Shown here: one piece after another, positions 10,109 to 18,865 of the stretch
Numbering within the stretch: the stretch's first letter is position 1
How the letters are laid out: every line of letters begins with the position of its first letter
From: Tolypothrix bouteillei VB521301
GTDB lineage: Bacteria; Cyanobacteriota; Cyanobacteriia; Cyanobacteriales; Nostocaceae
DNA length: 64,000 bases
Direction of reading: 5' to 3'
Assembly: GCF_000760695.4 (NCBI RefSeq)
Contig: NZ_JHEG04000001.1
Coordinates: 4,174,895-4,238,894, forward strand
Notes under the pieces: generated by a model
What the model saw: only the letters and a program-made list of their open reading frames with translations
What the model was told of the DNA's origin: nothing
Database searches by the model: none
Program-made: the position numbers and the translations under genes

Positions 10109-10654
10109 AGTTGGTATCCTTGCTTAATAGGTAGATACCATACATATAGAGAGTTTTGCTTTCAGAAGTGTAGTAGATGGCCATTTTGATTACCCTTAAA
10201 ACTTTATCTGGCGTTAGGCTGAGGTTCAGTGTGAATGATGCAGTATGTTATTCTGCGCTCGACTATAGAGTTATCTGCGAGAGGTGAGGAAGTTACGCAA
10301 ATTTTTACACTTCTTTACAAGAAAATTTGCTTACGATCGCAACAATTGACTTACGACTACTTACGATCGCACTCTGCGATCGCACTCTCTTATGACTCTG
10401 AGAAGATAAAAATACTATTCGTCGAAATCATTACCACAGGCGAGCGCACCAATTCAATGAAAAGGAAAATACTGCTCCTTGGGGAGAAACGCTATCATCA
10501 ACTAACATGAAAGAATATCTTGCTGTTACCAGGCTTCGCAAGCAAATTTATTGCCGTTGGCGCAAGCGAAGCTATAGCGCTTGCTTAACGCTGGTTGATA
10601 GAAGCTTTGCATTTCTACTACACTTTGATAACACGGGAAGCGAGTAGCCCCGAA
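10109..10654. other. Non-coding interval with clustered HIP1 sites
   Basis: No gene is supported here. Around 10335-10390 several gcgatcgc/cgatcgca sites cluster with repeats of the form acttacgatcgca. The only plus-strand frame (10235-10510) lacks a ribosome-binding site and recognisable protein features. Confidence 0.6.
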
Positions 10655-10692
10655 GTATGAGTATCAAGAAATTAATTTCTTGATACTCATAC
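10655..10692. terminator. Perfect 38-bp palindrome
   Basis: gtatgagtatcaagaaatt followed directly by its exact reverse complement: two 19-bp arms without a loop. It lies 134 bp beyond the stop of the minus-strand gene ending at 10826. It could act as a bidirectional terminator or extrude a cruciform, and a binding site for a dimeric regulator is also possible. The role is inferred from symmetry only. Confidence 0.5.
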
Positions 10693-10825
10693 GGCATTCA
10701 TGTCGGGGAGAGGCTCAAGTAGCCCACTATGGAATGAAACTGATAAAAAAACAGGTGGAAGATAATGCCCATCGCAGCTTAATCTTTCCACCTTATGATT
10801 ACCGAACACAACTAAGCAGTTAAAA

Positions 10826-11029
10826 TTAACGCTTCTCAGTTCCCTGATTGCCAGCACCTTCAGTAATTTGGTCGCTGTCTCCAGATTCAGGAACCGCAGA
10901 GGGCTTACCTTTGCTTTGCACATCCATACCAGTGTGGCGTGCTTCTTCATCAATAGGAGTTTGGTATCCACCAGAAGCTTCTGGTACTTGAGCGTCGTTT
11001 TTTACTTTTTCATTCTCTGGATTAGCCAT
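10826..11029 (-). CDS. Small hydrophilic protein, unknown function
   Basis: A 67-residue, highly charged, probably disordered protein (MANPENEKVKNDAQVPE...) with no hydrophobic segment, cysteine or recognised domain. A good Shine-Dalgarno (cggagt) precedes the ATG. Its composition (many Glu, Lys, Asp, Gly, Ser, Pro) resembles the small protein at 14616-14834, and the two flank the response regulator gene. Such small polar proteins are common and uncharacterised in filamentous cyanobacteria. I do not assign a function. Confidence 0.6.
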   Translation of the reverse strand: MANPENEKVKNDAQVPEASGGYQTPIDEEARHTGMDVQSKGKPSAVPESGDSDQITEGAGNQGTEKR

Positions 11030-11276
11030 AACGTGACTCCGATTTATTTAACGTTGGCACTATTCTATGAAGCTTGGCAGTGCAAATTCTTCTGTCTCAG
11101 ATGTCATTTTTGTCGGTTATTTTATCTGTCTATGGGATTAATTTTAACTTGGCTGCGAGATTTTTCTCTAAAGCTTAGGCTGTCAACCGTATTTATACTA
11201 ATGTGAAAAGTTAAATTATTAACATTATTGTAATTGCGATCGCAATCACCAGTGATTTATAGATACATATAAAAAC

Positions 11277-11427
11277 ATATATAGCAGTCCTAAATGAAAT
11301 ATAAGAATAAGAGTGAAGACTGCTAATAGCTCATAGCTAATAGCTAATAGCTAATTGCTTTTTGACCATTAGCAATTAGCTATTAGCAATCCAAATTTTT
11401 TACAAATGATTTAGGATTGCTATATAT
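11277..11427. mobile_element. 151-bp MITE with 19-bp inverted ends
   Basis: The ends atatatagcagtcctaaat (11277-11295) and its inverted copy (11409-11427) differ at one base. The interior holds short repeats of tagctaatagctaattg. A related left end and interior occur at 35086-35170. The right end lies 35 bp before the start of the response regulator gene, so the element may supply promoter sequence (TATATATA-rich). Confidence 0.8.
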
Positions 11428-11462
11428 ATAAAGTAAGTATTTTAAGAAAGACAGTTTTAGCA

Positions 11463-13805
11463 ATGCGAATTTTACTAGTTGAAGATGATGAAGTTTTAGT
11501 AAATATTTTATTGCAGTGTCTAACAAAACAACTTTATGTAGTAGATACAGCAAAAGATGGAAGAATTGGTTGGGAGTACGCAGTCGGCGCAAATTATGAC
11601 CTCATCTTAATGGATGTAGAATTACCAAAGCTAGACGGTATCTCTTTATGTCAGAAACTGCGTTCTCAAGGTTGTTTGACACCAATTTTGTTAATGACAG
11701 CGAGAGAAGCAAGCAGCGATCGCATTCGCGGATTAGACGCAGGTGCGGATGATTATCTCATCAAACCCTTAAATTTAGAGGAACTCCAAGCAAGAGTCAG
11801 AGCGCTATTACGTCGGGGAGAAGTTCCTCATACCCCAGTACTAGAAGTAGGAGTCTTACAGCTCAATCCAAGTAGTTGTCAGGTAACCTATGCTGGAAAA
11901 GAACTCGTACTCACACCTAAAGAATACAGCTTGCTAGAGCTATTTATGCGAAATCCTTCGCGAGTCTTCAGTCGGGGAAACATTATCGAACATCTCTGGA
12001 CTTTTGACGATCCTCCACAAGAAGAAACCGTCAAATCCCATATCAAAGGTTTGCGACAAAAACTAAAAGTAGCTGGAGCAGTTGATTGGATTGAAAACGT
12101 TTACGGCTTGGGCTATCGCATCAATCCAAAGGTTGTGGGGGGGGTAGAGGGGATAGGGGAGATGGGGGAGACAAGGGAGACAGGGGAGACAGAGATTGCG
12201 GTTCCTTGCTCCTTATCTCCTTCCGTCGAACAGCAATTTAACGAAGCAATGGGCGGTTTGTGGAAGCAGTATGAAGGGCTGATGGTGGAAAGGATGGAAG
12301 TTTTGCAGAAAGCCGCAGTTGCTGTTGCAGGTGGAACGCTTACAGTTGAGTTACACCAGTCAGCACAACAACAAGCCCACAAGCTTGCAGGTGTTCTGGG
12401 AATGTTTGAGCTAGAAACTGGTACTCAAATCGCAAGGCAAATTGAGGAATTGTTGGCGGAAAATAGTGAGTTGCTTTCACCCCAAAAACATCAACTGCGA
12501 TCGCTCATCCAGCAGTTAACAGACTTATTAAATCTCAACCAACAACCCATCTCTCCTGTCTCTTCAATCCCCAATTCCCAATCTCCAAATCGCCTTCTAC
12601 TCATCGACCCCAATACAAAATTTGGTTTGGAGTTACAACAACTAGCACAATCTGTAGGGATGGGATGGCAACAAGTAACAACTCTTAAGGAAGCGAAAAC
12701 TTGGTTGCAGACAACATCACCAGACTTAGTAGTTCTCAGTATTGAGGAAGTAGGATGGCGGGATGAGAGTTTGGCATTGTTGCTAGACTTGGCAAAGCGA
12801 ACTCCTCCCATACCATTTGTTGTACTTGCGACAGTAGATGCTTTAGTGGATAGAGTGACAGCAGCGCGTTCTGGAGCGCGAGGATTTTTAGTAAAACCAG
12901 TGACAGCAGAGCGAGTTTGGGATATCTCGTATCAAATATTACAACAGCATCAGTCTCAGGGGACAAATCTACTGGTTGTTGATGACGATCCAGTCATTCT
13001 AGCAACACTGCGTTCCATGCTGGAACCTTGGGGTATTTGGATGACCGGGTTAGAGAACCCACTTGATTTTTGGGAAGTGTTGCAAGCAACAAACCCCGAT
13101 CTCCTGATATTAGATGTAGAGATGCCACATTTAAATGGTATAGAACTTTGCCAAGCTGTTCGCACTGACCTGAATTGGCAAGGATTACCAATTTTATTTT
13201 TAACGGCTCATCGAGATTTAGAAACGGTGCAACAAGTGTTTGCGGCTGGAGCAGATGATTATGTGGTTAAACCTGTTGTGGGTGCAGAACTTATGGCTAG
13301 AATTACCAATCGCCTGGAACGCGCTCGCCTGCTTCAGTCTTTTTCAAGCAAAGATCCGCTGACCGGGCTGGCAAATCAATTTCAGTCTAGCCGCGATCTC
13401 AATAACCTGATCGATCGCGCAAGAGTTAATTGCCATCTTGTTTGTCTGGTGTTACTGAGTGTAACAGAATTACATCAAATTAATATCCAGTACGGTCATG
13501 AAGCCGGAAACCAGGTAATACAACGGTGGAGCCGCTATTTACAATCTGCATTTCGAGGTGGCGAAGCGATCGGTTATTGGGGTCATGGAGAATTTGTAGT
13601 GGGGATATCTGGAATGACAAAAGAAGAAGCTAGCGATCGCCTCTGTGACATTTTGACAGATCTTCGCCAGCAAATATTTATAACACCAGAGGGAATTCGC
13701 TACCAAGCTATCTGCCATTTTGCGGTTGTTGAGTATCCTAATGATGGATTGACAGTGCGATCGCTTTATCAAGTTGCTAGTTTGAAAATAGGGGTTAGGA
13801 GCTAG
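11463..13805 (+). CDS. Multidomain response regulator: REC-wHTH-Hpt-REC-REC-GGDEF-like
   Basis: 780 residues. REC1 (about 1-118) has the acidic pair D8/D9, phospho-acceptor D51 and a K near 102. An OmpR/PhoB winged helix follows (about 125-222; TPKEYSLLELF, VKSHIKGLRQKL). After a Gly/Glu-rich linker comes an Hpt-like helical domain (about 250-340) with AHKLAGVLGMFEL carrying the phosphotransfer His. A second REC (about 375-490) has SIEE where the acceptor Asp is expected and looks degenerate. A third REC (about 495-615) keeps VVDDD and LILDVEMP. The C-terminal domain (about 625-780) resembles GGDEF but reads WGHGEF at the active loop, so diguanylate cyclase activity is doubtful. It combines a phosphorelay and DNA-binding output. 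The cognate kinase is not adjacent. Confidence 0.9.
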   Translation: MRILLVEDDEVLVNILLQCLTKQLYVVDTAKDGRIGWEYAVGANYDLILMDVELPKLDGISLCQKLRSQGCLTPILLMTAREASSDRIRGLDAGADDYLIKPLNLEELQARVRALLRRGEVPHTPVLEVGVLQLNPSSCQVTYAGKELVLTPKEYSLLELFMRNPSRVFSRGNIIEHLWTFDDPPQEETVKSHIKGLRQKLKVAGAVDWIENVYGLGYRINPKVVGGVEGIGEMGETRETGETEIAVPCSLSPSVEQQFNEAMGGLWKQYEGLMVERMEVLQKAAVAVAGGTLTVELHQSAQQQAHKLAGVLGMFELETGTQIARQIEELLAENSELLSPQKHQLRSLIQQLTDLLNLNQQPISPVSSIPNSQSPNRLLLIDPNTKFGLELQQLAQSVGMGWQQVTTLKEAKTWLQTTSPDLVVLSIEEVGWRDESLALLLDLAKRTPPIPFVVLATVDALVDRVTAARSGARGFLVKPVTAERVWDISYQILQQHQSQGTNLLVVDDDPVILATLRSMLEPWGIWMTGLENPLDFWEVLQATNPDLLILDVEMPHLNGIELCQAVRTDLNWQGLPILFLTAHRDLETVQQVFAAGADDYVVKPVVGAELMARITNRLERARLLQSFSSKDPLTGLANQFQSSRDLNNLIDRARVNCHLVCLVLLSVTELHQINIQYGHEAGNQVIQRWSRYLQSAFRGGEAIGYWGHGEFVVGISGMTKEEASDRLCDILTDLRQQIFITPEGIRYQAICHFAVVEYPNDGLTVRSLYQVASLKIGVRS

Positions 13806-13929
13806 GAAAGACTTGGAAGTTGATGCTGAAAAATTAATTCAATTCATTGAGAAAATTCCTCACACCCATCTTGCTTTAAAAAAAGAATTAACACGGTTGT
13901 GCATAACTTCTATTTTGACAAAATTCTGA
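13801..13929 (+). other. Possible remnant coding stretch
   Basis: In the frame starting at 13801 an open stretch reads KDLEVDAEKLIQFIEKIP and ends in LTKF before a stop at 13927. It has amphipathic, protein-like composition but no start codon and overlaps the end of the response regulator gene. It may be the tail of a lost gene. Weak call. Confidence 0.2.
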
Positions 13930-13962
13930 AACTAGCGGCAGAGGTCAATCAAAAATACTGTT

Positions 13963-14349
13963 TTACCACCAACTGCATTGTGTTGTAGTATACGGCAGAA
14001 CCGTATTGGGAACTACATTTTTTTGACCTTTAAATTCCCTTCCGTAATAACCGTCATCAAAACCGCGTGCAAATTCACCCCCAGCAGTACGAGATTTATA
14101 CGCATTGCCTTTTCTAGAACTTTGTTGTCCTTGGCGGTATCCATCAGCATAAGCTTGAGGATGATAAGCGGGATCTTCGTCTACTTGCCATTGAGTGACA
14201 GGGTAGCAGTAGCTGATTGATTCTCTGTACCTGGGATAGCGATGATAACGGTAATAGCGTCCGTGGTCTGCTTCAGCCGCTTCATTGTTCAGTAAAAATC
14301 CAGTTGTAGTGGCTAAAGTTAATAGACTGGCAATAATAATTTTTTTCAT
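13963..14349 (-). CDS. Small secreted Tyr/Arg/Gly-rich protein, unknown function
   Basis: 128 residues from the ATG at 14349, which has a strong Shine-Dalgarno (ggaggt, about 6 nt upstream); the frame is open to 14388 but without such support. A signal peptide (MKKIIIASLLTLATTTGFLL, cleavage probably after EAAEA) precedes a mature protein rich in Tyr, Arg, His and Gly, with YYRYHRYPRYRES, a GYRQGQQ stretch and FARGFDDGYYGREF. Two cysteines are present. No enzyme motif is visible. Exported to the periplasm or beyond; function unknown. Confidence 0.8.
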   Translation of the reverse strand: MKKIIIASLLTLATTTGFLLNNEAAEADHGRYYRYHRYPRYRESISYCYPVTQWQVDEDPAYHPQAYADGYRQGQQSSRKGNAYKSRTAGGEFARGFDDGYYGREFKGQKNVVPNTVLPYTTTQCSWW

Positions 14350-14615
14350 TCTGACCTCCGTTGGAAGCCCTACGAGCACCAAACACAAAGTAAAGGGAGG
14401 AGTTTACAACTTTAAAGAACTCTCCTTATTTTTAAGATAGCGCTTATAGTTGTTCTGTAACATCACCTAAAAGTGTGGCTGGTTGGGTTTTATAGTAGTG
14501 AAATCCCCCTAAAGTTAAGGGAAGGATTTGAGAGAGTTTAAGACTTGTGACAGTGTATTCCGCATAATAAGTAAGTTTAGGCTGATGGTATATTTATAAG
14601 ACTGAGGAAACAACT

Positions 14616-14834
14616 ATGCCTGGTGGTCATGCCAATCACAAAGGAAGTGCTGATAAACCTAACGTTAATGCAAACGGTCAAATTAACTTATCAGCAGCCG
14701 ATAAATCATCAGATCCTGAAGATATTTTGCAAGAAGGCGTTTTAACAACTGAGACAATCAGAACTGACGAATTTGTTGATTATCCTCCTGCTCTTGAGCG
14801 CCCCGATCGGAAACCTCAAAAAGACGAAGAGTAA
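14616..14834 (+). CDS. Small acidic protein, unknown function
   Basis: 72 residues (MPGGHANHKGSADKPNVNAN...), strongly hydrophilic and probably unstructured, ending in KPQKDEE. The Shine-Dalgarno gagga lies about 9 nt before the ATG. There is no membrane segment or known domain. It is compositionally similar to the minus-strand protein at 10826-11029. A hairpin about 30 bp after the stop probably ends the transcript. Confidence 0.65.
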   Translation: MPGGHANHKGSADKPNVNANGQINLSAADKSSDPEDILQEGVLTTETIRTDEFVDYPPALERPDRKPQKDEE

Positions 14835-14860
14835 ACGCGATCGTGTACTGGAACTGCAAG

Positions 14861-14890
14861 AGCCCCGGCTTCTTTTAGGAGAAGTCGGGG
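14861..14890 (+). terminator. GC-rich hairpin after the small acidic protein gene
   Basis: ccccggcttc and gaagtcgggg form a 10-bp stem with one G-U pair and an 8-nt loop. It lies 29 bp beyond the stop at 14834. The following T tract is weak, so it may be a repeat-derived hairpin with terminator activity. Confidence 0.5.
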
Positions 14891-14947
14891 ATTTGAGCAA
14901 CCGGAACATCATAATTTGGAAAAAATATCGGGCGATTGGAAATCACG

Positions 14948-14991
14948 GCTATACAAACTAAGCCCATGTAGGTGAACTTAGTTTGTATAGC
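14948..14991. repeat. 15-bp-stem hairpin of the TATAGC repeat family
   Basis: gctatacaaactaag and its exact inverse cttagtttgtatagc enclose a 14-nt loop containing cccatgtaggtg. The tttgtatagc edge is shared with repeats near 24312, 25613, 38239 and 47464, suggesting a dispersed family of small palindromic elements. Confidence 0.65.
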
Positions 14992-15139
14992 TTTAGAATA
15001 GAATTCTGGAGGCAAATTACTGCACCAAAGTTAACTTTATCTGATGGAAAAGTATCCTAACAGCAATTTTAAGCTACTTTATTACTGAGAATCCTTAGTT
15101 TGAGTAGGTCATTGGCTGTCATGCTGCCATAAACATAAA

Positions 15140-16441
15140 ATGTGTCCATCAGGTGCTACAAATCAAGAAAAAAAGCAAGACCTTTTCCTAGTATGCGGGC
15201 TCAAAGGTTTAGGGCAACATTGTGTCGCAGTCCTCAAAAAGTATGATGTTAAAGTCAGCGCCATTGACGATATAGAGCCCGAACATTGGGAAGTCTCAGA
15301 ACTATCCAGCTTGCTGGAAAACTTGATCGTAGGAGACTGTCGCCAGCCAAGTGTTTTAGAGCAGGCAGGTATACGTCAGTGCCGTTCTATACTTTTAGTA
15401 ACAAGAGATGAGCGGATGAATATAGAAGCTGCGTTTGCAGCACGGCGTATCAATCCGCAAGTTCGCCTGATTGTACGTTCTGACAAACAAAATTTTAACG
15501 AGCTCTTGTATGAAAATTTAGGAAATTTTGTTGCCTTTGAGCCTACCCATCTTTCGGCTCATGCCTTCGCTCTGACAGCCCTTGGATCTGAAGCTATTGG
15601 ATATTTTACGGTTGAAGGGCAACTGTTGCGAGTTATAGAACATCAAGTAAAACCACAGGATAGCTGGTGCAAGGGCAAACCAGTCTATAGACTTAATTTA
15701 ACAACTCGCTGTATCTTGAGTCACACACCCGTTTCATCTCACCCACCGAAACAATTTTATGACTGGAATCCAGAAGCAGAAGTACAGGTAGGAGACACAC
15801 TGGTTTATATTGATGTTGCAAGCGAACTGACTTTATTTGAGCAACATACAACAAGATCTCGCAACCTTTGGTGGCAGTGGCAACATTTTCTCCAAGGCAT
15901 CACGGCGAAGAATCTCAGGCAGAAAATCGTGCGATTTTGGCAATCTTACTACCAAAGTCAAAATCAAATCCGGCGAATTGCGACAATCTATGCAATTACC
16001 GTATTAGTCTTGTGGCTTGTTGGCATAATTCTTTACTGCTTGTATTATCCTCACATCACCCTCCAAGAAGCGTTTTATGCAACAGCCGTCTTACTTTTAG
16101 GAGGATACGGAGATTTATTTGGCAGTGTTAAGTTTGTATCTCAATTACAGGAATCAGATTCTATACCTTGGTGGTTGCGGTTGTTCAGTTTGGGATTGAC
16201 GCTAACAGGTCAAGCTTTCGTAGGAGTCCTGTATGCACTGCTGACTGATGCTCTTGTGACTTCAAGATTCCAGTTTTTTAATTCCGCTCCTCCCATCCCA
16301 CAACGCAACCATGTAGTGCTCATTGGCTTAAATTGTCTGGGACAGAGAGTGGCTGCTCTTTTGCAAGAACTCAACCAGCCGCTAGTGGGGATTCATCCCA
16401 TCGCCCACGACAAACATATTTTACCAAAAAACTGGGTTTAA
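15140..16441 (+). pseudogene. 5' part of an RCK-channel-RCK gene split by a TnpB element
   Basis: 433 residues: an N-terminal RCK/TrkA-N nucleotide-binding domain (about 10-130; LVCGLKGLGQHC fits a Rossmann GxGxxG-like loop), a TrkA-C-like region (about 145-230), two membrane helices (about 276-296 and 350-375) flanking a pore-loop motif GGYGD, and the start of a second RCK domain (NHVVLIGLNCLGQRVAALL). The frame ends about where the TnpB element starts, and the missing part of the second RCK domain continues in the same frame after the element from 17801. The intact gene would encode a ligand-gated potassium-type channel. A truncated channel lacking most of its second RCK domain might still be made. 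Confidence 0.85.
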
Positions 16442-17800
16442 AGCCCCGTCCTTCAAGGACGGCTTTACATTATTTTATCTAGCAATATAGCAGATAAAAT
16501 ATGTTATAATCAGGACATGATAGTAAGAGAAGCCAAGCTAAAAAACGGAACCAAAGAGCAATACTTAGCCCTTGATGAGGCTATCAGAACAACGCAGTTT
16601 ATTAGAAATAAAGCTGTACGGTTTTGGATGGACAATAAAGGAGTTAGTAAAGCTATTTTGTACAACTTATGCAAAGATTTGGCAGCAGAGTTTCCTTTCG
16701 CAAAGAAGTTAAACTCTGCTGCTAGACAAGCTAGTGCTGAACGGGCTTGGGCTGCTATCTCTACGTTTTATTCACGATGCAAAAAAGGTTCGGGGAAGAA
16801 AGGCTATCCAAAATTCAAAAAACATTGCCGCTCGGTAGAGTACAAAGTTTCGGGATGGAAGTTATCAAGTGATTGTAAATCAATCACCTTCACTGACGGC
16901 TTTGAGGCTGGAACTTTTTCTATATTTTGCAACAATGAAACTCAAGAAGACTTGCACAGATTAAAGATTAATCGGGTGCGAGTAATTAGAAAAGCAGACG
17001 GTTATTATGCTCAGTTTTGCTTTGATGCTGACCGCAAGGAAACAGGAAAATATACGGGTAACGTTGTTGGGTTAGATTTGGGGTTAAAGTTTTTCACCAA
17101 AGATCAACACGATAATGCCGTGATATATCCACAATTCTTGCGTTCGTCAGAAAAGCGATTAAAGAAAGCCCAACGCCGTCTGAGTAAGAAATTCGTCAAG
17201 GGTGCTAAACCCCAATCAAAAAACTATCACAGACAAAGGAAAAGACTGGGTAAAATCCATCTAAAAATTCAGAGGCAGCGTCAAGACTGGGCAATTAAGC
17301 AAGCTCGGTGCGTAGTCCACTCTAACGATGTGGTTGTCTATGAAGATTTAAAGATTGCCAATATGGTAAAAAATCATCAATTGGCTAAGTCCATTTCTGA
17401 TGCTGGTTGGTATCAATTCACTCAATGGCTAGACTATTATGGCAAGATTTGGGACAAAGCAGTTGTGGCGGTGTCACCTAACTACACATCACAAGATTGT
17501 TCTAATTGCGGTCATAGAGTGAAAAAATCTCTCAGTACCAGAACGCATTCCTGTCCTAAGTGCAAAATTGAACTATGCCGAGATACCAATGCGGCTCTGA
17601 ACATTTTGCAAAAAGGAATGAAGATACTCGGTACTGAGTGGCAACTAAACGGTACTTCTGGGCAAGAAGAATCCGCCTCTTGCGAGGGAAAGCATGGGGA
17701 GAAGACCGCCTCTACTATTGAAGGGAAACTCGATATAGCAAGTGGACTTCTGTGAACCATGAACTAGAATCACCGTGGCTTCAGCCCGGTGAGTATGTCA
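16432..17800 (+). mobile_element. Solo TnpB element (IS200/IS605-type, IS1341-like)
   Basis: The element lies inside the ion-channel gene. The left end has a hairpin (agccccgtccttcaaggacggct, about 16443-16465); the right end has caccgtggcttcagcccggtg followed by agtatgtca, typical of IS605-type right ends. It has no TnpA Y1 transposase, so it depended on one elsewhere to move. No target duplication is expected for this family. The exact left boundary is uncertain by several bases (about 16430-16442). Confidence 0.8.
16517..17755 (+). CDS. TnpB RNA-guided nuclease (OrfB transposase family)
   Basis: 412 residues, the normal length for TnpB. An N-terminal OrfB helix-turn-helix region (about 1-110) precedes a RuvC-like nuclease fold with all three acidic residues: D187 in GLDLG, E276 in VYEDLKI and D356 in CRDTNAA. 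A zinc ribbon sits between the last two (C328, C331, C346, C349). TnpB proteins cut DNA at sites matching a guide RNA made from the element's right end. A TATAAT box lies just before the ATG (around 16502-16510). The protein looks catalytically intact. Confidence 0.93.
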   Translation: MIVREAKLKNGTKEQYLALDEAIRTTQFIRNKAVRFWMDNKGVSKAILYNLCKDLAAEFPFAKKLNSAARQASAERAWAAISTFYSRCKKGSGKKGYPKFKKHCRSVEYKVSGWKLSSDCKSITFTDGFEAGTFSIFCNNETQEDLHRLKINRVRVIRKADGYYAQFCFDADRKETGKYTGNVVGLDLGLKFFTKDQHDNAVIYPQFLRSSEKRLKKAQRRLSKKFVKGAKPQSKNYHRQRKRLGKIHLKIQRQRQDWAIKQARCVVHSNDVVVYEDLKIANMVKNHQLAKSISDAGWYQFTQWLDYYGKIWDKAVVAVSPNYTSQDCSNCGHRVKKSLSTRTHSCPKCKIELCRDTNAALNILQKGMKILGTEWQLNGTSGQEESASCEGKHGEKTASTIEGKLDIASGLL

Positions 17801-17822
17801 ACTGATATGCCTCTGGTTGTTG
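17640..17822 (+). ncRNA. Probable omegaRNA/reRNA of the TnpB element
   Basis: By family rule the guide RNA overlaps the 3' end of tnpB, ends its scaffold at the element's right end (hairpin about 17771-17790) and carries about 16-20 nt of flanking DNA as guide. Here the guide would start at about 17800 with actgatatgcctctgg, part of the interrupted channel gene. Boundaries are inferred, not read from a promoter. Confidence 0.4.
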
Positions 17823-18568
17823 GTAATATTACCGAAGCACTGGCTAAGGTGAATCTCCCTCATGCCAAAAGCATCGTTTTAGTGGGGGACGATAATATGG
17901 AAAATCTGGAAATTGCTCTGGTGGCTCATGCAATGAACCCCACCAGTCGCTTGATTATCCGCACTCAAGATCGCCAATTTTGTGACAATATAGCTCCTCT
18001 ATTTCCCTATGCCCAAGTTCTGTGTGGTGCGGTGTTCTCTGCGGAAGTCTTTGCTTGTGCTGCTTTTGGAGAAAACGTTCTCAGTTTCTTTCACTTGAAT
18101 GCTCAAATAGTTATGGTGACAGAATACAACATCGAAGAAGGCGATACCCTCAATGGGTTGCTTCTTTCTGAAATAGCTCACGGCTACGGTGTTGTTCCAA
18201 TTCTCTACCAAAAGTATCGGCAAGAAAATTACTCGTTAATGCCTTGGGATGACGTGACGCTTTATGCAGGCGATCGCTTGATTGTTTTAGCGACAAGCAG
18301 TGGTTTGCAGCGAATTGAATGGGGTGAAATGCTTCCTCGCCTTTGGCAAGTGCAGGTTGAACAAGCTCTGACTCAAAATGCTATTGCTAGGGGTGCAGAG
18401 AAAATCAGTTTGATTGCGGGATGCAGTTCTACTCATGCTAGGCAATGGATCGATAATTTGCCCGGAGTGTTGCCAACACCACTTTATAAATATCAAGCTC
18501 AACGTCTTGTACGCGAGCTTAGAAAAGTGCAGGTTGTGGCAAGTGCAATCTTCAATGAGCAGCCATGA
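17801..18568 (+). pseudogene. 3' part of the split RCK-channel gene
   Basis: About 255 residues continuing the second RCK/TrkA-N domain (MPLVVGNITEALAKVNLPHA, SIVLVGDDNMENL, AHAMNPTSRLIIRTQD) and a C-terminal TrkA-C-like domain (about residues 105-170, with a VTLYAGDRLIVLA strand). It is in the same frame as the upstream part, so precise loss of the element (a multiple of three bases) would restore a gene of roughly 690 codons. Start codons inside the element end (ATG near 17789) could allow separate translation, but no clear ribosome site is seen. Confidence 0.82.
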
Positions 18569-18637
18569 AATCGCTAACTTTAGTATCGATCGCAACCTTT
18601 ATGCTATTTAGAGTATGCGTTTTCACTTAGTTTAGTA

Positions 18638-18865
18638 AGAGCTAGCCTTGAGCAGAACACTTTAGACTGACAAAATCTGAAAATCTATTGCTAGTAAACT
18701 TTGCAGACGTTGGAACTGAGAGCTAGCTAAGTAAAGCAAATCCCCCTTCCCAAGTAAGCGAGCAGCATCCGTTTGTTTGCCACCCAAAATAATTGCTGAA
18801 TCCGCCTCACTTGCTGTTCGGAGTGCAACCCGTCCCGGTAAATTAGAACGGATAATGGGAGTAAC
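18638..18865. repeat. 228-bp direct repeat, copy 1
   Basis: Matches 22635-22862 without gaps and with few substitutions (constant offset 3997 bp). It covers the last 68 codons of the FtsK-like gene plus 24 bp beyond its stop. The two copies bound the island with the ParA and ParB-like genes. Confidence 0.95.

Noticed and set aside
10235..10510. 91-codon plus-strand open frame
   Set aside because: No ribosome site, composition driven by clustered HIP1 sites, no protein-like pattern.
10687..10971. 94-codon minus-strand frame overlapping the small hydrophilic protein
   Set aside because: The alternative frame (10826-11029) has the better ribosome site and more typical composition.
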